From Pedosphaera sp. (GTDB taxonomy: Bacteria; Verrucomicrobiota; Verrucomicrobiia; Limisphaerales; JADLHS01), in NCBI GenBank assembly GCA_009695195.1, contig SIBJ01000027.1:1-40829 (forward strand): a stretch of DNA of 40,829 bases. Reading direction: 5' to 3'. Position numbers and translations under genes: made by a program. Of the stretch, positions 16,760 to 25,143 are shown one piece after another (positions within the stretch are counted from its first letter, which is position 1; each line of letters starts with the position of its first letter). The notes beneath the pieces are model-generated. The model made no database searches, had not been told where the DNA came from, and saw only the letters and a program-made list of their open reading frames with translations.

Positions 16760-18385
16760 TCAGTTTGTCTGGCTCTTATGCCACCGGTGTTTCGTCAACG
16801 CGGCAATCGTTCCCAGGCCGAACAACAGAAAACTTCCCGCCACTGCGAGGTAACCGGGCGGCGCAGACTTGATCCGTTCCGCAAAACTCGCGCCCGGCGA
16901 CGAGAGCAACACCACGCACGCCGAAATGGGAACGAGGCGGGTCAGCCAGCCACCGGTCAGCCAGCGATGCAGCGCGTAGCAAGCGAGCACGACGACGCCC
17001 GACAGACAACCGCCGCGGAGCGCTTCGCTCGCGTCGGTGAACGACCAAAGAAACGATTGCGCGACCCACACCGCACAGAGAAACAATCGCGCGGTGCGCG
17101 CCCCGGCAATTTCTCCGTCGCGCCACCGCAAGCTGTGAGCGACGCAGAAAAACAGCCCGACCTGAGCCGCCCAATGCCACGACGTTTCGTTGTTTTTCAT
17201 CAAGACTGCCGTTGCCACGAAGCACACGCCACCGCCGGCAAGCGTCCACTTCGGATTTCGCGAGGCGACGATCGCGCCGAGTGCCGCCGCGGTGAGGCTG
17301 GCGAACGCCCACTCGATCCGATCGAAGCGCGGCATGACCTGTGCCGCCCACTCAATCGGCAATAGCGCCAAACTTGCAATGAGCGAAACCGCCCCAAGCC
17401 AGAACAACGTGCGCGTCCGGTGTCGCCACCACACCCACGCGAAACCAGCCGCGTTCAGCAGGTTCAACGTGAAGCAAAGTTTCAAATCATCCATCGCGAG
17501 CGCCGTCACCAGCAACGGCGCGATGATGAGTTGTCGGCGGGCGCCGGCGGAAACGAGCGCGCCCGATTGCCGGACCACCGTCCACGCCAGCACCCAAAGC
17601 GACGGCGCGAGCAGGACCGCAGTCCACTTGAAACTGTAAACGAAACCCATGCCTCCGAGATGACAGCCGGTCACCGCGATCCAGATTCCCAGCGCGGCGT
17701 GCGGCAGCCAAGCCTTCTGCTCCGGCGATGCCGTGACGCGCGTGGGCTTCGGCAGAAAATTTCCCAGCGCAATCAACAATGGCAAACCGAAAAGCCACCC
17801 GGACGTGAGCCACGAGTTCACCGCGTGCGGCTCGTCGTAAATGCGCCGCAGTCCCAACGCCAACGCCACGTTCGCGGCCATGATCACCGCGCCGAGTGCG
17901 AGGAGCCGCGGCGGCAGATTCAGGCGCGGAATGTAGCGTCGTAGCGCCCAGAATTTCAACACGGCGAGCAACACCGCCGCCGCGCACAATTTTCGTCCGA
18001 GCGGTTCGTCGAGTTGTACCGCGCGGCTGACGAGGCTGAATGGAATCAGGACGAAAAGATTTTCCAGTCCGACCAGCAGCAGCGCGTCGTACCAGATGGT
18101 GCGCCGGGCCAGCACGATGGCGGTCCACACCAGCAGGATTTCGTAGAGGAACAGCGCGGCGAAGTTGAACGTGATCTGCGCCGGTTCGGCGCCAGCCACG
18201 CTCGGGTCGCTCGAAAGTTGGTTGATGCCGTAAAGCAGCAAGCCCGCGCTCGCGAGATAAAGGGGATTGCAGGAGAGAAACCGGCGAAAGAAGTTCGCGA
18301 GGATCGGGCCGGACAAAGCAAACGCGTCCGGGCCGCGATTCGGTGTCGCTCCTGCGGAAGAATCAAAATCCGTTGGCGAGTTCAT
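16760..18385 (-). CDS. Polytopic membrane protein of unknown function
   Basis: About 541 residues from ATG at 18385 (MNSPTDFDSS). After a ~40-residue soluble N-terminus there are roughly a dozen or more hydrophobic segments, for example PLYLASAGLLLYGINQL, FNFAALFLYEILLVWTAIVL, LLALGAVIMAANVALALGL and YLAVAGSFLLFGLGTIAALT near the C-terminus. No transporter or enzyme motif was recognised. It lies just upstream of the subtilase gene on the same strand (gap of some 60 bases), so the two may be expressed together. It is divergent from hisD. Confidence 0.82.
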   Translation of the reverse strand: MNSPTDFDSSAGATPNRGPDAFALSGPILANFFRRFLSCNPLYLASAGLLLYGINQLSSDPSVAGAEPAQITFNFAALFLYEILLVWTAIVLARRTIWYDALLLVGLENLFVLIPFSLVSRAVQLDEPLGRKLCAAAVLLAVLKFWALRRYIPRLNLPPRLLALGAVIMAANVALALGLRRIYDEPHAVNSWLTSGWLFGLPLLIALGNFLPKPTRVTASPEQKAWLPHAALGIWIAVTGCHLGGMGFVYSFKWTAVLLAPSLWVLAWTVVRQSGALVSAGARRQLIIAPLLVTALAMDDLKLCFTLNLLNAAGFAWVWWRHRTRTLFWLGAVSLIASLALLPIEWAAQVMPRFDRIEWAFASLTAAALGAIVASRNPKWTLAGGGVCFVATAVLMKNNETSWHWAAQVGLFFCVAHSLRWRDGEIAGARTARLFLCAVWVAQSFLWSFTDASEALRGGCLSGVVVLACYALHRWLTGGWLTRLVPISACVVLLSSPGASFAERIKSAPPGYLAVAGSFLLFGLGTIAALTKHRWHKSQTN

Positions 18386-18496
18386 ATTTGGCGGCACCGG
18401 CCGCTTCAGACTCTAACAACCCGCGAACGAAAAAGTTTCACCGCTTCATCATTCTTCACTCTTCCTTCGGCATTCGGTTTGCCCTAGCCTGTGCGC

Positions 18497-19786
18497 ATGA
18501 GAGTGATTCGATTCACCGATGCTGACTTCGCGGCCCGCCTGCGCGAAGTCACCGCGCCATCCAGCTTGTTCGATCCCGTCATCGAACAACGCACCCGCGC
18601 AATCCTTGACGATGTTCACGCGCGCGGGGACGAGGCGGTGCTGGAACTAACGGAACGCTTCGATGGCGCAAAGCTCACCGCCGAACAACTCGTCGTGACG
18701 CAGGCGGAACTCATGGCTGCCTCGCTCAAAGCCGATGAATCACTCCGCGCCGCCGTGGCTGAAGCCGAGGCGAACATCGCGACCTTCGCGAAGAAATCCC
18801 GGCGCAAGGATTGGTGGACGATGAATTCGCACGGCGCGGCGGTGGGCGAGAAGTTCGATCCATTCCAACGCGTGGGCATTTACATTCCCGGCGGCACAGC
18901 GCCGCTCGTCTCGACGGCGCTGATGACCATCACGCTCGCGAAGGTCGCGGGCTGCAAGGAGATCGTCGTTTGCACGCCGCCGGATAAAACCGGCGGAATA
19001 AATTCCGCGCTCCTCTTCGCGGCGCGGGCGGCGGGGGCGACGGAGATTTACCGCGTCGGCGGCGCGCAGGCGATCGCGGCGATGGCTTACGGCACGAAGA
19101 CTATTCGCCGCGCGCAGAAAGTTTTCGGCCCGGGCAACGCCTACGTCGTCACCGCCAAGCGATTGCTCGTCGGCCACGTGGCGATTGACCTGCTGCCCGG
19201 CCCGAGCGAAGTGCTGGTGCTGGCGGACGACACGGCGAATCCGAAGTTCGCCGCCGCGGATCTGCTGGCGCAGGCCGAGCACGGCTCCGGTCACGAGCGC
19301 GTCTGGCTCGTGACAACTTCGGCGAAGATTCTCAAAGCCGTCGAAAAAGAAATCGCGAAGCAACTGCCCAAGCTCGCGCGGCGCGAATTCATCCGACGCG
19401 CGCTCGACAACAACAGTTGGTTGATTCAGGTGAAATCGCTCGACGACGCGGTGGCGTTGACGAACCAGCTTGCGCCGGAACACTGTGAAGTGATGACGCG
19501 CAATACGTGCGACGTGAGCCGCGCCATCGTGACGGCGGGTGCGATTTTCCTCGGCAACTATTCGCCGACGGTGTTGGGCGATTACGTGGCCGGCCCAAGC
19601 CACACGCTGCCGACCGGCGGCGCGGGCGCGTCGTTCGCCGGTTTGACCGTGGATCAATTCCAACGTCGTACGAGCGTGGTGGAATACAATCGCGCCTCGC
19701 TGAAGAAAGCGCTGCCCGCCGTGAAAAAAATTGCGGAACTCGAAGGCTTGGGTGCGCATGGAAAATCGGCGGAGATCAGAAAATAA
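18497..19786 (+). CDS. hisD: Histidinol dehydrogenase
   Basis: A 429-residue enzyme that oxidises L-histidinol to L-histidine in two NAD-dependent steps, the end of histidine synthesis. Visible family blocks are RVGIYIPGGTAPLVSTALMT, the GGAQAIAAMAYGT segment, VFGPGNAYVVTAKR, IDLLPGPSEVLVLAD, AEHGSGHERVWLV with zinc/catalytic His, and GPSHTLPTGGAG. The start is ATG at 18497; a GTG two codons earlier is possible. The stop is four bases before an accessory gene block. A second copy of its coding motif LTVDxFQRRT appears at 20696, see that entry. Confidence 0.96.
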   Translation: MRVIRFTDADFAARLREVTAPSSLFDPVIEQRTRAILDDVHARGDEAVLELTERFDGAKLTAEQLVVTQAELMAASLKADESLRAAVAEAEANIATFAKKSRRKDWWTMNSHGAAVGEKFDPFQRVGIYIPGGTAPLVSTALMTITLAKVAGCKEIVVCTPPDKTGGINSALLFAARAAGATEIYRVGGAQAIAAMAYGTKTIRRAQKVFGPGNAYVVTAKRLLVGHVAIDLLPGPSEVLVLADDTANPKFAAADLLAQAEHGSGHERVWLVTTSAKILKAVEKEIAKQLPKLARREFIRRALDNNSWLIQVKSLDDAVALTNQLAPEHCEVMTRNTCDVSRAIVTAGAIFLGNYSPTVLGDYVAGPSHTLPTGGAGASFAGLTVDQFQRRTSVVEYNRASLKKALPAVKKIAELEGLGAHGKSAEIRK

Positions 19787-19790
19787 CGCC

Positions 19791-20236
19791 ATGCCGATCC
19801 CAACGCTCGATAACGACGGTTTCCTGCCACCCGGAATCTGGGATTGCACCCTGGCAGAACTGCGGGAGCGTTTCGGGACTTTTCCGGGAGTGACCATCGC
19901 TCGCGTTTGTTTGCCCGGTTGGATGACCGGTTTCAAGCCATGCAACGCAGCGGATTTTTTGAGGCGTTGCTAGTGGATGGCAGTTTCGTGACGGCCAAGC
20001 TTGCGCCCAACGACATTGATCTCGTGGCCGTGCTGTTGCCGGGACACAATTTCGAGCGCGATCTGCCCATGTCCGAATACGCGCTCGTCTCCCGTGCCAT
20101 GCTGCGGCGGCGTTACGGCTTCGATGTTGTGATCGCCGAAAAGGACAGCCAGCTTTGCAAAACATACGTTGAATTCTTCAGCCGGGTGCGGGATAATCCC
20201 GGTGTGAGCAAAGGGATGTTGCGCTTGAGCCTATGA
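19791..20236 (+). pseudogene. DUF6932-like nucleotidyltransferase, frameshifted
   Basis: The first part reads MPIPTLDNDGFLPPGIWDCT-LAELRERFGTF from ATG at 19791. The rest of the protein (SGSDHRSRLFARLDDRFQAM ... LVDGSFVTAKLAPNDIDLVA ... SKGMLRLSL) continues in another frame to 20236. The break lies at a run of four T (about 19880-19883), and one extra T would restore a single frame. The GS-x(9)-DID nucleotidyltransferase metal motif is intact in the second part. Related proteins are small predicted toxin-like or antitoxin-like nucleotidyltransferases. It could be a pseudogene or a sequencing error. The last base triplet overlaps the next start (ATGA). Confidence 0.75.
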
Positions 20237-20442
20237 AAATAGAATTGATTCTCACTCAGACCGTGGAGCAACTGGAGCACATGAACGAGGCACTCGCCGC
20301 GTTGCGCCGCGAACTGCTGCCCGGCCAGCCCAAAAAATTTGCCATCCTCGCCGAAAGTCCGCTGGAAGAAATGCGTCGGCTTCAAGCAGAAGTTGAACAA
20401 CTCACCACGCAAATTGCCACCGCAACACCTGTGACGGCATGA
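20233..20442 (+). CDS. Small coiled-coil partner of the nucleotidyltransferase
   Basis: A 69-residue protein whose ATG overlaps the stop of the preceding gene (ATGA), implying translational coupling. MKIELILTQTVEQLEHMNEA and the rest (LEEMRRLQAEVEQLTTQIAT) are helical with a C-terminal coiled coil. No known family is recognised. The coupling and size suggest a partner or neutralising subunit of the nucleotidyltransferase, by analogy with other two-gene nucleotidyltransferase modules. That role is inference. Confidence 0.65.
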   Translation: MKIELILTQTVEQLEHMNEALAALRRELLPGQPKKFAILAESPLEEMRRLQAEVEQLTTQIATATPVTA

Positions 20443-20465
20443 AACCGCACTTCCCGGATTGAGCA

Positions 20466-20699
20466 ATGATCAAGGAACTCGACAGCGTGGTGTTGACGAC
20501 CGACTTACCGGCGCATGGTCTGGCCAGGGACGACATCGGCACGGTCGTGCTCGTCCACGATGGCGGCAAGGGCTGCACGGTGGAGTTCATGACGCTCGCC
20601 GGGAAAACCATCGCCATCGTCACGCTGCTGGCCAATCAGGTTCGGCAGATTGCCAAGGACGAAATTGCGCACGCGCGTCACGTCGCCGTTGCCGCCTGA
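20466..20699 (+). CDS. DUF4926 domain protein
   Basis: A 77-residue protein: MIKELDSVVLTTDLPAHGLA, then DDIGTVVLVHDGGKGCTVEF and GKTIAIVTLLANQVRQI. This is the full pattern of DUF4926, a small SH3-like beta-barrel often found beside toxin-antitoxin or other accessory genes. The function is unknown. It is the last gene of the accessory block after hisD. Its stop codon lies inside the remnant hisD motif that follows. Confidence 0.85.
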   Translation: MIKELDSVVLTTDLPAHGLARDDIGTVVLVHDGGKGCTVEFMTLAGKTIAIVTLLANQVRQIAKDEIAHARHVAVAA

Positions 20700-20727
20700 C
20701 GGTGGACAAGTTCCAACGCCGCACGAG
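20696..20727 (+). pseudogene. Remnant of a hisD 3' region (LTVDKFQRRT)
   Basis: The 30 bases at 20696-20725 translate as LTVDKFQRRT. The intact hisD has LTVDQFQRRT at 19643-19672. Nucleotide identity over the aligned stretch is about three quarters, with nearly all differences at synonymous positions. Similarity fades after the ACGAG that follows. This looks like the displaced or donor hisD end that marks the far border of the block at 19791-20699. Confidence 0.55.
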
Positions 20728-20859
20728 AAAAAGCGCCTCAAAACCGCGCGCCCTTGGTGAAGTGCTTGCGCCCGACCGACACTGAAAGTCTTCGGAGTTG
20801 AACCGTTTGACGGAATCCGCGCCGCCTGTTTATCTGTCGCTGACACTGACTCACCAAAC

Positions 20860-22233
20860 ATGAAAACTTTCCAACGATTTTGCGGGCGGCGGTTCGTGCC
20901 GGTGTTCGGATTTCTCTCACTGGCGCTTGCCGCTCTCCACGCCGATGACTGGCCGCAATGGCTCGGTCCGCAGCGGGACGCGGTCTGGCGCGAGACGGGC
21001 ATTGTCGAAAAATTTCCGACGGACGGCCTGAAGTATCGCTGGCGCGTGCCGGTGGGTGGCGGATACGCGGGGTCGGCGGTGGCTAAAGGCCGCGTTTACG
21101 TCACGGACCGGCAGCTTGCAAAGGGCGCGAGCAATCCGACGAATCCCTTTGCGCGCGGCGAAATTCCCGGCAGCGAACGCGTGCTGTGCCTCAACGAAGC
21201 CGACGGCAAAGTTATCTGGCAGCACGAATACGATTGCGCCTACACGGTGAGCTATGGGTCGGGACCGCGCGTCACGCCGGCGGTCCACGAGGGCAAGGTT
21301 TACACGCTCGGGGCCGAGGGTAACCTCGTCTGCCTGGACGCGGAAAAGGGCGCGGTGCTTTGGTCTCACGATTTCAAAAAGGATTTCAATCTCAAGACGC
21401 CGCTGTGGGGCTTCGCCGGTCATCCGCTCATTGACGGGAAGAAACTCATCTGTCTCGCGGGCGGCGAAGGCAGCGTGGCCGTGGCCTTCGACAAGGACAC
21501 GGGCAAGGAACTCTGGCGCGCGCTCAGTGCGAAGGAGCCGGGCTACGCGCCGCCGATGATCTACGAGTTTGCGGGTAAACGGCAGCTCATCCTCTGGCAC
21601 CCGGAAGCGGTGAATTCGCTCGACCCAGACTCGGGTAAAGTTTTTTGGTCGTATCCGCTCACGCCGTCGGTGCGCTCTGGCATGACCATTCCCAGTCCGC
21701 GACAATCCGGCGACCGGCTTTTCCTCACGTCGTTTTACAACGGCTCGTTGATGCTGCGCGTTGACTCCGACAAACCGTCGCTGGTCTGGCAGAGCCAGAA
21801 GGTGAGCGAGAAGGACACGGACGGTTTGCACAGCGTCATGGCCACGCCGTTGCTGGAGAACGGTTACATTTACAGCCCGTGCAGCTACGGCCAGTTCCGC
21901 TGCCTAAAGGCGGCCACCGGCGAGCGCGTCTGGGAAACGTTCGAGCCGACCACCGGCCAGTCCATGCGTTGGGGCAACGCGTTCATCGTGAAACATCCCG
22001 CAACAGGGAACTGTTTCCTGTTCAGCGAAACGGGCGCCCTCATCATCGCGAAACTCACGCCGGAGAAATACCAGGAGATCAGTCGCGCCCACCTGCTTGA
22101 TCCGACCAACCGCGATCCCGGCCGGCTCGTGGCCTGGTCGCATCCGGCCTTCGCGAACAAGGCGATCTATGCGCGAAACGACAAGGAAATCGTGTGCGTG
22201 TCGCTGGCGGCGGAGGGTAAGGTCACAAAATGA
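20860..22233 (+). CDS. Exported PQQ-like beta-propeller protein
   Basis: A 457-residue protein with a signal peptide (residues 1-29, ending ALAALHADD) and a beta-propeller of the PQQ-like/BamB type. DDWPQWLGPQRDAVWRETGI is the opening seen in many Planctomycetota/Verrucomicrobiota members. Repeated blades carry the A-x-D-x-x-x-G-x-x-x-W pattern: LNEADGKVIWQ, LDAEKGAVLWS, FDKDTGKELWR, LDPDSGKVFWS and LKAATGERVWE. It probably serves as a binding scaffold outside the cytoplasm; no quinone-enzyme catalytic residues are evident. It overlaps the next gene by ATGA, so the two are co-translated. Confidence 0.9.
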   Translation: MKTFQRFCGRRFVPVFGFLSLALAALHADDWPQWLGPQRDAVWRETGIVEKFPTDGLKYRWRVPVGGGYAGSAVAKGRVYVTDRQLAKGASNPTNPFARGEIPGSERVLCLNEADGKVIWQHEYDCAYTVSYGSGPRVTPAVHEGKVYTLGAEGNLVCLDAEKGAVLWSHDFKKDFNLKTPLWGFAGHPLIDGKKLICLAGGEGSVAVAFDKDTGKELWRALSAKEPGYAPPMIYEFAGKRQLILWHPEAVNSLDPDSGKVFWSYPLTPSVRSGMTIPSPRQSGDRLFLTSFYNGSLMLRVDSDKPSLVWQSQKVSEKDTDGLHSVMATPLLENGYIYSPCSYGQFRCLKAATGERVWETFEPTTGQSMRWGNAFIVKHPATGNCFLFSETGALIIAKLTPEKYQEISRAHLLDPTNRDPGRLVAWSHPAFANKAIYARNDKEIVCVSLAAEGKVTK

Positions 22234-23525
22234 ATTTTGCATCTCTGGTCATCGGCGGCGCGCTTGCGTTCGGCCTCGCGTCCGTTTCAGCGGAATCCAT
22301 TTCGTCCCGTCATGCCGGGCCGTATCCCGTCGCCGCGTCGAAGAAAGGTTTGCAGGTCGAGCTGGTGGATGACGCGCTCGCGCTGGGCGTGAAGCACGCC
22401 GGGCTGAATTTCAACCTGTCCGACCTCATCGCCCCGCGGGGCGGCACGAACGATCCAAGCTGGGAATTCGCCGGTCGCCGGTATCATTTCCAGCGCGGCA
22501 ACCTCGAAGGCATGGACCAGCGCATCAAGGCGCTCTCGGACCGGGGCGTGGTCGTGAATCTGATCGTGCTCACCTATCAGTCAGGCGATCCGGAAGTGGA
22601 CCGCATCCTGATTCATCCGCGTTGCGCGACGAACGCGCCGAACCGGCTCGGCAATTTCAACACGGTCACCGACGAGGGGCGGCGCTGGCTCGCGGCCACG
22701 CTGGAGTTTTGCGCGGAGCGCTGGTCGCGGCCGGACCAACGCTACGGCCGGGTGGTGGGTTACATCATGGGCAACGAGGTCAACTCGCACTGGTGGTGGG
22801 CGAACACGGGGCGGGTCAGCATGAAGGAGTTCGCGGACGATTACCTCCGCACCGTCCGGCTCGCACACAAGGCGATTCGCAAGGAATCAAGCTGGGCGCG
22901 GGTGTATCTCTCGCTCGAACATCACTGGAACATCCGTTATGCCGCAGGCGACGAAAAACAGTCGTTTCCGGCGCGCGCGTTCGTGGATTACTTCGCCCGG
23001 CAAGCGCGGGCGGGCGGCGACTTCGACTGGCAGCTCGCTTTCCATCCCTACCCGGAGGATTTGTTCGAGCCGCGTTTTTGGAATGACAAGACGGCCACGA
23101 CCAACATCCTCACCACGCCGCGCATCACGTTCAAGAACATCGAACTGCTGCCCGCCTACCTGTGCCGACGGGAACTGCTTTTCCACGGTCAGCCGCGCCG
23201 GATCATTTTAAGCGAGCAGGGATTTCATACACCCAAGGGCGCGGACGGCGAACTCATCCAGGCCGCCGCCTATTGTTACGCCTACAAAAAAATCGAACGG
23301 CTCGATGGCATTGACGCCTTCATCCTGCACCGGCACGTGGACAACGCGCACGAAGGCGGACTGCTCCTCGGTTTGCGCAGCAATCAACCGCGTGAAGGCG
23401 AGCCGCGGCCCAGGAAGAAAATTTACGAGTGCTTCCGCGCCGCGGACACACCGGAGTGGGAAAAGGCCTTTGCGTTTGCGCTGCCGGTCATCGGGATGAG
23501 AAACTGGGACGCGGGCGGACGTTGA
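22230..23525 (+). CDS. DUF5722 family exported glycoside-hydrolase-like protein
   Basis: A 431-residue protein with a short signal peptide (MNFASLVIGGALAFGLASVSA). The body has the features of a TIM-barrel glycoside hydrolase: a strand-end Asn-Glu in GRVVGYIMGNEVNSHWWW, where the acid/base would be, WQLAFHPYPEDLF, and a second Glu in RRIILSEQGFHTP where the nucleophile would be. This order matches DUF5722. The substrate is unknown; a polysaccharide is likely. Its start overlaps the propeller gene (ATGA), suggesting that both proteins work on the same extracellular glycan. Confidence 0.87.
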   Translation: MNFASLVIGGALAFGLASVSAESISSRHAGPYPVAASKKGLQVELVDDALALGVKHAGLNFNLSDLIAPRGGTNDPSWEFAGRRYHFQRGNLEGMDQRIKALSDRGVVVNLIVLTYQSGDPEVDRILIHPRCATNAPNRLGNFNTVTDEGRRWLAATLEFCAERWSRPDQRYGRVVGYIMGNEVNSHWWWANTGRVSMKEFADDYLRTVRLAHKAIRKESSWARVYLSLEHHWNIRYAAGDEKQSFPARAFVDYFARQARAGGDFDWQLAFHPYPEDLFEPRFWNDKTATTNILTTPRITFKNIELLPAYLCRRELLFHGQPRRIILSEQGFHTPKGADGELIQAAAYCYAYKKIERLDGIDAFILHRHVDNAHEGGLLLGLRSNQPREGEPRPRKKIYECFRAADTPEWEKAFAFALPVIGMRNWDAGGR

Positions 23526-23663
23526 ACCCGGTTTGACTTTGGCCCGCAGGTCTGGCGAACGGCCACAAGCAGTGGAAGTCCGCTCTCACCCTTTACAAAC
23601 GTCTCCCGTTTTCCCCGCGCTGCGAACCGCAGAGTTGCGCTCCGCTCCCGAAGCCCAAAGAAT

Positions 23664-24437
23664 TCAACACTCTTCGCGTGGTTGGTCTTGTTCTTCTTTA
23701 AGCACAACCACCCCGCACCAAGGATCAATATCAATGTCATTGGCGACGAATTGCGTGCCGACGGCGAATTTGCGCCAAAGCCACGCAGCTACGGCGGAAT
23801 TCCGCGCCTGCACCAGCGCGGCGACTTCTTTGTCCGCCATTTCAGGAAGCGCGGCTTCCCAAGAGTCCAATTCCGCCACGGAAGAGTCGTCGGGATTGGT
23901 TGTCTCGGACTCCGGTTCAACCTCAGCAACTGCGGGCGGCATGGGCGGGCTGAGAACACTCACAACGAAAAAAAATTGTTTGTCCGCCGACCAGTTCAAC
24001 CCGGAGCGGATGTCCTCCGGCAAATCGTGCCGAAGTGATTCGATGTCAGCGCTGAGTTTTTCAGGGCGAACGAGTTGATTGACATCGGCCCAATAACCTT
24101 GTTCAAGGTTGTCGCCGTCGTCAGATTGGGGTGTGGTTTCGATGCGTTGGGAAATTAGCGCCCAGTCAATCGGTTCGTAGCCCGATTCCGTGAACAGTTG
24201 CTCCATGAATTGTACGGCGACGAGCTTCTTGATTTCGGTTTGAACGGGATTTTCTCCTTCTGGTGTGGTACGCAGCCAGGCTTCAAACTGCTTTTGAGCT
24301 TCGTCCGCGTGGTCAGCGCAAACGATCAAACTGGGGAAGGAATCCCAACTTTGAAAGCTCACTGGTTGCCTGTACCCGCTCTGAGATTGTCGGATTTGAG
24401 ATTGAGTGACACTCGCAGTGAGCAGGTATGCGTTCAT
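23664..24437 (-). CDS. Hypothetical acidic protein
   Basis: 257 residues, start ATG at 24437, no signal peptide or membrane segment. It is rich in Glu, Asp, Gln and Ser, with an acidic central stretch (AVAEVEPESETTNPDDSSVA) and a Trp-containing block (ALVQARNSAVAAWLWRKF). The gene looks less GC-rich than its neighbours. I recognise no family. It stands alone, convergent with the DUF5722 gene, and its upstream 125 bases show no clear promoter. Confidence 0.62.
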   Translation of the reverse strand: MNAYLLTASVTQSQIRQSQSGYRQPVSFQSWDSFPSLIVCADHADEAQKQFEAWLRTTPEGENPVQTEIKKLVAVQFMEQLFTESGYEPIDWALISQRIETTPQSDDGDNLEQGYWADVNQLVRPEKLSADIESLRHDLPEDIRSGLNWSADKQFFFVVSVLSPPMPPAVAEVEPESETTNPDDSSVAELDSWEAALPEMADKEVAALVQARNSAVAAWLWRKFAVGTQFVANDIDIDPWCGVVVLKEEQDQPREEC

Positions 24438-24563
24438 GGCAATGTGATGCTGGATTCAAGTGCGATTGAAGCAGCGATTCCCGGAGGTGAAAAGAACCAA
24501 GTACTTTCCTTGGCGCTTTACGCATTGCATTGGCGGCGGAATCCTTGCCGCCACGCCGTCAAT

Positions 24564-25085
24564 TCACCCAACGTTCCCGGAACGGTTCATCAACTGGATT
24601 TTGAATTCGGCCAGTTGGTGGTCGTAGTAATCAATCGAGTTGGCGGTGGTGGTCAGCGTGGAGTCGAAGTTCACGAGCGTGACCATCGTGCTGTAGGTGG
24701 CCGAGTCGTGAACCGGCAGCACGGCGCGGATGCCGCCGGCCGGCCCGAGGCGGGAATAGCAATCCTGCTCGTGAAGTTGTTTCACCACCACGACGCGATA
24801 ACCGACCTTGCCCAGAAACATCTGGTACGAGTTCGTGGTGATGATCGCGCCCTGCATCAGCGCGACCGCGACGCCGAGCTGGTCGAAGACGGCTTTCAAT
24901 TGCTTGAATTGGGGGCGCAGCAGTATGCGCGCGAACCGTTGCTGATCGGTTTCAATGGCGGCGGACTGGTCCGGTGCCGGACGGGTGGCGGTTGGATTCT
25001 TGGTCATAAAAGTTTTGCTCGGCTTGGTCCGACTTGGCGGCTTGGGCGCAGGGGTATTGTTGCTGACGGCGGGAAGGATGTCCAT
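24564..25085 (-). CDS. Hypothetical protein
   Basis: 173 residues from 25085; an internal ATG at 25007 (MTKNPTATRPAPDQ) is an equally good start. The N-terminal 45 residues are Pro/Thr/Lys-rich and probably disordered. The rest (RFARILLRPQFKQLKAVFDQ ... GVAVALMQGAIITTNSYQMF ... YRVVVVKQLHEQDCYSRLGP) looks folded, with alternating strands and helices. No motif recognised and no membrane segment. On the same strand as the GNAT gene upstream, about 60 bases away. Confidence 0.6.
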   Translation of the reverse strand: MDILPAVSNNTPAPKPPSRTKPSKTFMTKNPTATRPAPDQSAAIETDQQRFARILLRPQFKQLKAVFDQLGVAVALMQGAIITTNSYQMFLGKVGYRVVVVKQLHEQDCYSRLGPAGGIRAVLPVHDSATYSTMVTLVNFDSTLTTTANSIDYYDHQLAEFKIQLMNRSGNVG

Positions 25086-25143
25086 GCTTCGTTTGGGGGT
25101 GTTTGGCCGGGTTCGCGGCGGAAAAATTCACCGCCCCGTCGCC

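Noticed and set aside
19870..19895. Programmed -1 ribosomal frameshift in the nucleotidyltransferase
   Set aside because: The sequence around the T-run does not form the usual X-XXY-YYZ heptamer in the right frame and no clear downstream stem loop was seen. A base deletion or sequencing error is simpler.
23526..23663. A short minus-strand frame upstream of the DUF5722 stop
   Set aside because: It has no start with support, no domain and overlaps an intergenic region with a small hairpin. It may be another repeat but no second copy is in the window.
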